DNA from: Tubiluchus corallicola
Lineage: Eukaryota > Priapulida > Priapulimorpha > Priapulimorphida > Tubiluchidae
Direction: 5' to 3'
NCBI GenBank assembly: GCA_030141605.1
Contig: JAQGDQ010000415.1
Coordinates: forward strand, 12,501 to 40,000
DNA: 27,500 nucleotides
Shown here: in pieces, positions 9,501 through 21,200 of the stretch
Layout of the letters: every line of letters starts with the position of its first letter
How positions within the stretch are numbered: position 1 is the first letter of the stretch
Made by a program: the position numbers and the translations under genes
Notes under the pieces: model-generated
The model's database searches: none
The model's input: only the letters and a program-made list of their open reading frames with translations
Told to the model about the DNA's origin: nothing

Positions 9501-12500
9501 TTTAAATTCCACTTTCTACAGTAGGTACCATACTCTACTAGCTGACAACATTAGCTGCTGCTTGGCAGTGTGCCAGGATAACAGCCAGTAGGGAGAGGGT
9601 AGATCAAACCATTTTTGCGATAGGGGTGACTTACAAAAAACAAACTGATTTTTTTGCCAAGCGATTAATTTTCCAAATGAAATTGTTTATTAACCTTTAG
9701 AAACCCATTTCAGGCCACTAACAAAGATATGAATAAATAGATTGTTAAGTTTAACAGCACATAAAAAGGATAATATAGCTTATTTTTTTCCCCATAATCC
9801 CTACACTGTATTAATGGTGCTCAGTGTGGTACTACCTATTGTTGACATAAGGATGCAATGAAGTAATTAAGGTCTGGCATTTAAAACCACGTGATAAAAC
9901 TCAGTCAAATGCCTTGTGTGAGGAAACACTAACTTTTACGACTCACAGCTCGTGTGTTCAGCCTTTCAGTGAATAAAAAATGAATGCTTGTTGTTAATAT
10001 AACAGTGGAGTTACTTAAAATGCATCAGTGGTTGTTTTTATTTGTGAATATAAATGATTGCAATTTCGTCACTGTCACTTAATCTTAACAATCGGGCACT
10101 TGGGACCTGACGGGTATAAGAAATAAGGTACTCGAGTCTGATTTTTGCTACCCATGTAAACACTACTAGAAATTACGGCTAGAACAAAAAAAAATATCCA
10201 CTAATGCATTCTGTTACAATTTTCACAAAATGAATGGAAAACGTCTTCAACTATCATATCACTAATTACTTCATCATCTCCAAATCGGGTTTCTAAATCT
10301 AGTTTCCAAACTTAACAGTAATTTAATTTCTGTATTTGACTCTGCCATACAATAGTCATAGCTCTGCCATGCAATAGTCATAGCTCACACACCTTCCATT
10401 GGCTCTATCACGCTGAAAAGTTTCCACGTGGATTGTAACATCGGACAATCCTAACAGCAGCTTCACTTGATGCAGAAGACCATTCTAGAAGTAAAAATAT
10501 AATTTAGCAGCTCCAATTATGGCGAAAATTTACACCAGAATTTGCAGTGGTGAGAAATAAGAATGTTCTTGGAGAGATCAAAAGTTCATTAAGAGAAGAC
10601 AGGATGATTTTTCATATACTACCCCTTTCCAGTCTGATAAAAAGCAAGCATTTTAATACAATTAATACTGCAAAAGCATTTCTGATAATTAAATAATAGA
10701 TTAAAAACTTAATTAACGGCGGGCGAGCCCAACCGGTGATGACATCACAAACTAACATAATTTTCAACAGCACAAATATTCCATGAGTGTGCTGCACGTG
10801 TTTGTGAAAGAGAAAATAGAAGTACAGTCCTACTGTAACATATTCAGTATGTTGTACTAAAACTAGGCAAGTTTTAAGATAAAAATTCAAATTTCAATTT
10901 TAGTGCTGTACTCACGCATGAACTTCCGAACATGTGTTTTATATCACAAACTAACATCTGAACTGAGAGGTATAGCATCTCTTTTTTATGCAATGCATTT
11001 CAGACATGCAGATGCTAGTGCCCATCCAACCAACGAATGATGAAATACATGTAACAGTGAAGAACTAGTGGCGCGAATGCAAAATTGTGTTTGCATGGTA
11101 ATAATTCTTTCATGTAAGTCATTTTTGAAAAAACAGTATGTTTGCTGTCAATTTTTAAAGAGTAGATTGTTCTGAAATACAGTGTCCCCTCACTTATCGC
11201 AGGTGTTCCGTTCCAGGCCGACCTGCGATAAGTGAATTTCCGCGAAGTAGGGACGATATACTCATTTTATATTTATACTATAATCATCCAATCGTGTGTT
11301 GTGTACACTGTACAATCTCACGTCGGCAAGTAGCACCTCAAGCGAGCACAAGTGCCACATTTCGTTTTTGGTGTGTATTCATCATCCGAATAAATACACT
11401 ATTTACTGTAAATGATAATTTTTATGATTTATAATATTCTTTTAATGTTAGAATTAATATTTTTAATACATTTTTATACATTTTGTGATTTTTTCTGCAA
11501 AATTCAGCAAATCTACACATTACTGTACAATACGTACTACGCATGTGAAAAAATACTTTACACAGAGTACCGCAAAAACCCGCGAAACAGCGAAAATACC
11601 GCACTAAATATTTTACATTAATATTTTTGAAAACCCACGAAACAGCGAGTCCGTGATAAACGAACCGCGAAGTAGCGAGGGAACACTGTACAGCAGGGGT
11701 GTGCAAATTATCTGACTAGCCGGGCCACATTAAACTTTCCCGCAATTCCTACGGGCCACATGCAGTTAGGATCAAGGAGCCAAGTACAGAAAGGCCTAAT
11801 AAAGATTTTTTTTGCATCCGACCTGCGTACATCATTACTATTACACTCAAGAAACTATTTTAGAAGTTATTAAAATTTATATTACAAACCATATATTTCT
11901 ACTTTCAGGACAGATAGTGGTAATTTCATTACAATGCATATTAGTAATGTGTATCACACAGTCTGTGTAGTACAGTGACATTAAGCTACTACCGTCTTGT
12001 AAGGGTTAATGGCATCCGATCTAGTAGAAAAAATTACCCGCACTATCTTTGGGATCGTGGCATGGACTTCAGCTGGATACACTCAATTAATCGCCCGGGC
12101 CGCACTTTCATTAGGTTGACAAATCTCTTCGCGGGCCGCAAGTGGTCCGTGGGCCGCAATTTGCACACCCCTCTGTACAGTTTAAGATTGTGTCCGGTTT
12201 TGATTAAAATACGCATTAGTTAATTCAGTTTCAAACATGAAGTATGACTTTTACAAACAATGATCCTAATAACAATAACGCTGCACACATTGTGTATCAT
12301 ATATGAAGGCACCCAACCTTCATGCCCTCAGTGAAACGTGCTGATCTTGGATCAATCTCCATCTCCACCAGGTTAAACTGATGCGTCTCGGGAAACACGT
12401 CCATCGCTGCTTGAGCCGTGTCGTTCTTTCGTTGCTTATCCCACACTATCAGGTGAAAGATGTAGTGGCCTGCGGCAATGTTTGTTACCATGGCAACCGG

Positions 12501-15500
12501 CTCAAACTGACTGTTACCCAAAAACTCCTAGCCAAGAATAACGGTGCATAGTCATTTTAAGGAAAAGGTGTCGTGTGTACTTTAATGTAATGTAATGTCA
12601 CATAAAATGTAATGTAAAATGTATTTACATAGCACGCTACATCATTTTAAAATCTCGGCACGCTGAACAATAAAATACATCATAAAAATTACAATTTAAA
12701 CAAATGTGTCGTAAGATGTTGTTTAAAACAATCTAATGAATTTCTAGAACATGTAGCAACAGGTAAGTTATTTCAGAGACGTGAAGCTCAGACAGAAAAA
12801 GGTTTTTCACCATAGAATACTGTATTAGGAATTGGCTGATGTAAATGAATTCGTTCATTAGCATTAGAACGAAGTGTTCGGGGTACGTTACGGCGTATTA
12901 AATGATCAGTAAAGTATGCAAGTGCCAAATCATGTAGTATTTTGACGGTCATACAAAGAATTTTAAATACTAAGGAAGCATTTCAAAGGAAAAGTCTTTA
13001 TCTAAACTTGACAGTCAGCTTTCGTAAGTAAACTCAAATCTTTTGTTAGATGAACAAAGCTGCATTCTCTTAAATGACAGTATCACTATCCGAAATTTAA
13101 GAAAAGCGCCGCAGACAAAAAGTTTAGTTCTGGAGATTAACAACCATCTGCATCGCAATGGGGCATTTTCTACGACTAAAAAACTCATTTAAGAAAAAAA
13201 TTAAACATATTATCAGCATAAAATTAAGTATACAGTACATAATGTAAATGAAACAGGTGGAAATAGCTTAACTTTGCTTGCAAAAGTTTCACCGCACATC
13301 GGTTACTAAACAATAACCCTTTTCACAGTTCCAGCGATTGATGATCATTGCGAAAAGGTCAAAGGTTAAGTGTACCAGAAACATATTTGTGTACACTTGA
13401 CAACGCCTCGCAGCCCATGCTGTTGTAATAGTAACAGTTTTAACAGCTAGCTAGAACCTGAGATAGTTCATTTTTTCTTCTTCTCAAGCAAGATCTTGCT
13501 AGTAAATCACTCTATGCACAAACTCATGTATAATTGAATAAAGTCCACGTAAAACAACTGAAGTTACTGAGCTGGTGCAGCAGACGGGTTTGCTTTACAC
13601 ACATGTCACGTGATGGTTGCAGTTAAGATGCATTGCTGTGATACACTTAACCTTTGACCTACAGCAAATGTGTGTGCGCAAAACAAACTGTGAAAAGGCT
13701 TATTCAACAAATGATAATTAAGAATCATACCCCCTCTGCTGGGCAAGTCTCATCTTTCCGCCATTCATACTGAACAACGCCAAGATCGTCTTCAGATGAT
13801 GATCCATTTAAAATAACTAAATTCTTTGGCAGGTGAACATCGTGTTCAATTTGAATTTTAGCCTTGGGTGGTTGATTATGGACTAAAGAGAATAAAAAAT
13901 GACAGACCTGAAATTTTAACAGAGGCAAGAAATCACATTAACAACAGACACTCATATCTTGGTTTACCGGACCTTGCTTTTACGGATATCGGAAGAATCG
14001 GACAAAATCTGGACCGTTAAAAAGTCCCGCATACTATGGACACAGTCCGTTGTTTCGCGAGTTGACTGCTAGTTGGCGGGCCGTCACTTCAGTGATAGTA
14101 ATAGCATCAGTAACAGCATGTGATAAACCTTGCTTACAAACAAACCGTACTTAACATGACTGTTTCTACGTATATTATAGTCCAGAAAAGCAAAGTAATA
14201 TGACATAAAAATAGTAAAAGCTCATTCGTCACACAAAAGTATCATATTTAAGCATGTGCAGAAAAAATATAGAGTCAATTATGCGGAGAAATTTGAGACA
14301 ATTGCCGACAGTCCTTATAACACTTTTACATAGGAGCGGCGCATACTAGATGTTTTTGAGACAATTAGATGATTGATTCTACATTACCACGACAATCGGC
14401 AAATTCGGACCGACATCTCCGCGCTTTTGTCCGTCAAACTGTGATACAAGTGTACTTCATTTGTTTTTTGTCATTCTGTAAACTTGTTTGACTGGATTAA
14501 ACTGGTTTTAATTGGATTAAACTCTGTACGACTGTACTGTATTTTATCAGGGAAAGTTCGTAGGAAGGATATGGATCTTTCTGATACTGACAGTGAAACG
14601 TTATTTGAATCACCCACAAGAAATGGATTGAGGTTAAACAAGAATAGTGCTAAAGTGCCTTTGATAAAATATCCAAATGGCTTACACAATAAACCTCATC
14701 GCACGTAGTTGATGCTGTAGCACGCATCCTGAAACATTGCCACCGTGAGCGTAATAAACGCCACCTACTGTATTATTGTGTAGTCTAAACCTCTGCAAAT
14801 TTTTTCTGCATCGCTCGATGTTAACAAACATTTACAAGGAAAACATAAATCGGAATACGTTACCTTGGACAACTGTAACTTGAACTGCCGCCGTGTCACT
14901 TTTACCCTGGTCGTCATTCACTGTTAACTGAAACACGTATGTTCCAATAGAAGTCAGATTGCTGATGGCAGTGTCTGACTCATCGGGTGCAGCTATCACA
15001 GATTCAGATGGACCACTGAAAAAAATGTAATTTTGTAAATCATATATATTAATTTCGATGGTATGGGATGTATAAGATTCGAGGCTACAGCTCCAACGAT
15101 GGCACCATACATCAAACAAAAGGTCTTGATCTAGTGTTGTCTCATTGGGGGTTTATTTTTTGAATGTGCCTGGGGGTGGGGGTGGCAAAAAACTTTCAAA
15201 AATGGCACTTTGTGCCTGTTTTTTTTTAAACATGCACCTCTTATTTTTGGAGAATGTGAGCATGCCTGGTATGGTGCCAGTAGCCCGTTAAATAGCCCGT
15301 TCAATGGCAGGTGTAGTAGGCATACTTAGAATTTACAGGAAGGCCACGTCGTCCCGTAACGGGCATTTTCCCAAACACAACATCCGATTTTTTAGAAATT
15401 TTGGTCAAAGAGCCTGTAGCAAAAACGTTCAAACAGGGTGTGGTGGGGCTCTCAGAAGGAGATACATAGCTCTTCAGAAAGAGGAGAAACAGGGCTACGT

Positions 15501-18166
15501 GATGATGTATAGCTCTACAGAAAGAGGAGAAACAGGGCTACGTGATGATGTAGGTTACATATTGGGGCGCATCCATCAAAACAAGCTACAACGAGTTGAT
15601 TGGAGGTTCCATTTTCCGCAATTCTCACTTGGAAAACTGCTGACATTTTGAATTGTTCTGATGTCATTCCATTGCACTCTGTCTATAGCTTTATAACTTT
15701 AATTCAGTAAAAGCCACTGCTGGCTTTGTATTATAAATGAGCACTATGTAGGATGTTCGAGTATTTTTGATTAGAGTGTATTTATACGCAAAATTTTTTA
15801 CAGAGTCTTTGCTAGTTTTGTATTATTCTACATGTGAACAAAACTCTCCAGACACCTTCTACACAATCTACTAATTAAAATCAAATGCTTACCTCATCTG
15901 AGACCAATGGTAAGTTACCGCACTTTCACTTTTTGCACCGCTAAGAGTCACAGTAGATGTAGGTGCTGTTATGGTGAGATTCTTACCAGCGTCCGCTTTT
16001 GGTCCTTCGATGGGTTCTGTCAACAGAAACTACGTGAACTCACGACATCCAAATAAAGACAAGTATACACCTCGTAAGGAAAAAATGTTAATTTATATTA
16101 TTTATATTATTATATATATATTATATATTTATTATTTTGCATCAAGCACACGAGCATTATGTACATCCACCTAGTCTTATAGCAAATACACACATTCAGA
16201 GAATAGATATTTAAAGGACAAGAAAAGGGGTACCTGAAGTAGGTTTCAGAAAAATTGCCTTAAAAAATTATATTACTTTACAGCAATTTTATGCATATAT
16301 CTTACTCGCACTGAAAGGAATTTTATTTTCATTTTAAATCTCCGTTCCGAAGTCGCCATTATATGACGTCATGTACCAAACATAAATGAAGGGAAGAAAA
16401 GGAAATGTTAAATTATATCTCAAAAGACTTTCCGTGCAAATCTATATTACTTAGATTTTCGCTTACCTACTAGAAAGATTTATGTAACTAGAAACGAAAA
16501 TGATTAATTATTTAATATGTTTTCACCAGTTGGTAAAATGTCGCTGACTCACCCTCAAGGGTGCACCACTCAGTAACCAAAAACGTATTTTTAATCTTAT
16601 TGACAAGATACAGTAATTTTAAATTTTATGTAGTTAGTGACTTGTGCACTACGAATGCTCTGATTATTTTTTCAAACTTTACAAAATGTTATCTAAACTT
16701 GTTTCAAATGACCTGTCGTGAAAATAGCTGCGTCTAACGGTCATCGCGGGAGTTTAAATTTACATGTTTTGTACAGCGTGACTGCCGACGCAAGTCCTGC
16801 ATGCAAAAAGACAGTATGTAAGTGATATAAAATTTCAAAACGAATTTTTTAAGCTTTATGCTTATGAAGGGTTTTCTTGTGCTTTAACATATTTTATTGA
16901 GATAATCACAATTACAATTCACACAATACACACACTGATTATAAAGATACAATTACACACATATACAGCATTACAAAAAACCTATACCACGGTATCAAGA
17001 ACACAATTACACAAGTCAAACTCAACAATTTAAACCAAAGACACAACATCAAACCTTGATGTATAAACCCAAAGGTACAACATGAATATACAGAAACACA
17101 AATTTAAGATGGTTGCAGACACATGTAACATTTAGTTTACATAAGTGATGTTAGTTGTATACATAGTTCGTTTATTTTCAATTTATAACAATTACATTCG
17201 GGAACTGATACAATTTAAAACAAAATATTACAAATTTAATGTGCCACGTTTTATTCCAGTTCAAGACCGTTATAATAGCACTTGCTGTGCTTTCTGTTTA
17301 TTATTTCCACAAATAATGTTTTTCTTCGCTTTTATATTCTTTTCTCTATCGTACGTACCTGGTTTCACGAAAACTCGCACTTGGGCAACGGCCGTTTGAC
17401 CAGCGGTGTCAGTCACCTTCAGCTGGAAAGTGTAGTCTCCCAATTCCAAATTGCTTAATGTTAACGTAGGAGAGTGTGAACCCTGGCAGAAAAAAAATTT
17501 TGCAAATGTGATTAAAAATTGAGAGCAGTGCAATTTTGAAAAAAGGAACATGTTCAAGCGTTTGAAACTTACGAAAAAGTTCTAAAAATCAATTGAATAG
17601 ATTAATTAAATGATTTGAATGAATAGCTTTTGAAAGGACTGTAAAACTGCCAAAAAGCTGGTACAATAAAGCCAATAAGCCTTTTCACAGTTCCAGTGAT
17701 CGATGATGATCGTGAAAAGGTCAAAGGTTAAGTGTACCAGATAACGCATTTCTATGCACTTGACAATGCCTCGCAGCACAAGCTGTTATAATAGTAACAG
17801 TTTTAACAGCTAGCTAGAACTTTACCTAGTTCATTTTTTCTTGTTTCGATGCAAGATCCTGCTAGTAAATCACTGTACGCACAGACTAAAGCATGATTAA
17901 ATAGAATCCACGCAAAACAACTGAAGTTACTGGACTGATGTGGCAGATGGCTTTGCTTTACCCACACATCACGTGACAGTTGTAGTCAAGACGCATTGCT
18001 TGGTACACTTAACCTCTGAGTTACAGTAACTGCGCGTGCGCACAATGAAACTGTGAAAAGGCTTATTGCTGCTCTAGGAGTTTTAAATCACATATGATTT
18101 GGAATTGTCTTAACGTATTATAACAAAAATAATAATAATATTCCATATTACGCATCTGCATATATA

Positions 18167-18217
<51 letters not shown>

Positions 18218-21200
18218 ACATATATACATATACATATACATATAAACACAGTGATCGACCATCAGTTTTTCACTAATTAGTCTACGCGAACACGAGTGAA
18301 ACCAAACAAAGTACTAACTTGCAAATCCACAGTCCCGCCGGCCGACAATTTTGACCACTCGTAGCTTTTAATGCCATGGTCATCCGTACTTGTATTGCCG
18401 TAAAGGTCAAGTTCTTGCAAAGGTAAATACACAACCTTGTCCGAACCAGCATTTGCCGTGGGTGGGTAATCCGTTTCTACAAACATATACCAAACTGTAT
18501 GCTAAAAATACCTTAGTTTAGCTACGACTGATACTGATACTGTAGGTAATACGGGTAAATATCGATTACTGCAAGGATGAGAATGACAAATTGCGAAAAA
18601 CTCTGAAACAGGCCGGGGGTTTGGGGGCCGCATAGGAGCCAGCGACAAATTGCAATTTTGTGACCATAGAGAGCCTCTAAATGGACTTAAAATATCAGTT
18701 ACCTTGTTTCATGCATAATTTAAAATATCCAACTATCAAGGATACATGATACCTAATTGTCTCAAAAACACCTAAGTACTGGCCGCTTCTATGCAAAAGT
18801 ATATAAAAATTGTCTGCAATTGACTCAAATAACTCCGCGCAATTGATTCTATATTTTTATACATAGAGATAGAGGTTACACTGATGTATGTGATGTAAAC
18901 AAAGTGACGGCCTGCCAACTAGCGGTCAACTCGTGAAATAATGTACTGGGTCCGTAAAAATTTTCTCAACGAACTTGCGCGATTTACAAAAATGGCACTA
19001 CTGGTCTTCCAAAAATTCGGAATTCCGCGTATCCGCGGAAAATTCTCATCCCCGTTACTGACAGTATGATCATTTATACAACACAACATTATCACTTTTT
19101 GCACAAAACCATTAAGATTATGCGAGACAGACTAAAAAGATTAGATAGCAGGGCATTAGACCACTATTATCATGACGCAATGACTGGTTATTTCAATCAA
19201 TTTTTTTATAACAGATGCACTATTTATCATGTTTTGCTGCCACAGACAGGGTTCCCACAGAATTTTAAAATAAATTTCCCCGACTTTTCCTTGACCAAAT
19301 ATTTCCTATTCCCATGCACAAGATAAGCAGAAATTGCATTACCAGCATACAAATTCAACATTTTTGTGTATGGACATACATGCGTATACTGATATATAAT
19401 GTGTCGGCCAATCACTTTTTTAAAACAAAAATTGAAACTGGGAGCCAATCATAGCAAAATTTTATTTGAACACGAATCGCTGAAAAGTATCAGTTCACGG
19501 TGATGACTTTCTCTAACCGTTCCCAATTTCCCTGACGTTTCAACCCATTTTCATCATTTTCCTGATTCTTTACCAAATTATCTTTTTTCCCCCGACTTTT
19601 CATAGGATAGCCTGCATTTTTTCAAGGATTTTCCCTGACGATGCTAACAGGAAACTTGCAAACACTTCTAACTAATAACTGTCATCACTCACCCTTTATC
19701 ACTGTGACGTTAGCTCTGGTTGAATTGCTAATTCCATCCGAATCTGTCACCGTCAGCCTGAAAAAAAGAAAAAAGATAATACTGTAAGAAAATATTAATT
19801 ATTTTCATATAAAACACGTGTTTTTAACAGGTTTCATTCTATTTGACATTATCCGCACATAGCTCACCCACCAATGAAATCTGCAAATACACAATTGACA
19901 AGAATGACTGTTTTCTTAACTGAGTTATTCTTGGTTTTGGGCTAACTGAGAAAAAAGCTACTTGTCAGCAGTGGCGGCTTAACTTCAACCATCATGTATG
20001 CAAAGCAAAGCCGTAAGTCACGTCAGTTCAGTAACTTCAGTTGTTTTACGTGTACGTTACTTAATTATACATTAGTCTGTGCATAGAGTGATTTACTAGC
20101 AGGATTTTGCTTGGGAACAAGAAAAAATGAACTAGGTAAGGTTCTAGCTAGCTGTTAAAATTGCAACTATTACAACAGTATGGGCTGCAAAGCGTTGTCA
20201 AGTGTACACATAAGCATTGTCTGATACACTTAACCTTTGACCTTTTCACGATCATCATCAACCACTGAAACTGTGAAAAGGCTTATTGGCGAGTGATAAT
20301 AAATAGTAATAATAATTTAACAAATAAAAAACTTTACTGGAATGTATAAAAACCAGGTGCCAAATCATGTAACTGTAACATCTGCTCGTCTTCCAGTGCC
20401 ACCTGTTGTCCAATCGGGGCAGCAATTTCCTCCCAGTGATATGAAACAATTTTATCATCATCAGTGCTCCCTAAAAAGAAAAAAATATTTAAGGTCCGTT
20501 TTGACTAGCGTTTTTCACACAGCGTTTGTCGCGTCAACGCCGTTTCACGCCAAGTCAAAATGAGCATCAGTCTCTAGAAGCTCCAGTGTTCTCACTAGAA
20601 ACTTTCTCACTGCGTTTATTGCAGCGTTTTTAGCGCTCGGTGAAAATAGACATAGCTGCGCTGACTGTTGAACAGGTATACTGTACACTAACTTCTTAAT
20701 TCACTGACAGATAATACATTGCTTACATCCATGTCTACTAGTATTTTCCGCCCCACTCAAACGCCTCGTTTTTCTTGGCATGTTGAACCCGCAATTTGCA
20801 ATGAACTGCAGTACACACACAAGTCATCACGTCACAAGCAAATCATCAATACGTCATGTAATGGCGCTTATTGTAGATTAAAGCAAAGAGGTTACTTACT
20901 AGGCAATGTAGTATGTGTAGTCTGCATTAGTATAGACCACACCGTAGGGTATTGTACTATGTGTAGTCTACATTAGTGTAGACTACACGGTAGTGTATTG
21001 TACTACGTGCAGTCCACAATAGTGTAGACTACACGGTAGTGTATTGTACTACGTGCAGGCCACATTAGTATAGACAACACCGTAGTGTATTGTACTACGT
21101 GCAGTCTACATTAGTATAGACAACACCGTAGTGTATTGTACTACGTGCAGTCTACATTAGTGTAGACTACACCGTAGGGTATTGTACTACGTGCAGTCTA

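Larger units (their letters stand above)
10580..12205. repeat. Duplicated block D1, copy 2, interrupted by two transposons
   Basis: 10580-11179 and 12181-12205 are one copy of the sequence at 5755-6390, split by a Tigger-like and a hAT-like insertion. Without these, the junction reads TACAGTTTAAGATTG exactly as in copy 1. No trace of the flanking Cys or TM exons is visible. Confidence 0.85.

Noticed and set aside
11412-11706. Transposase remnant inside the Tigger-like element
   Set aside because: Both overlapping ORFs are low-complexity translations without DDE motifs. The element is too short to be autonomous.
7864-12317. Additional exon for the missing juxtamembrane stretch (vertebrate QLAVLLNVLDSDI region)
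   Set aside because: Exon 7635-7863 read from its phase-0 acceptor already supplies 34 residues where vertebrates have 37, and no minus-strand candidate with the motif was found.
14484-14708. Stand-alone plus-strand gene of 74 codons
   Set aside because: Its first part is intron sequence copied with the acceptor. Only the segment from 14551 corresponds to coding sequence, as a duplicate of the last exon.
15304-15651. 115-codon plus-strand ORF as a gene
   Set aside because: It is intronic, spans a 43-bp tandem duplication, has no recognisable domain, and has no splice or promoter evidence.
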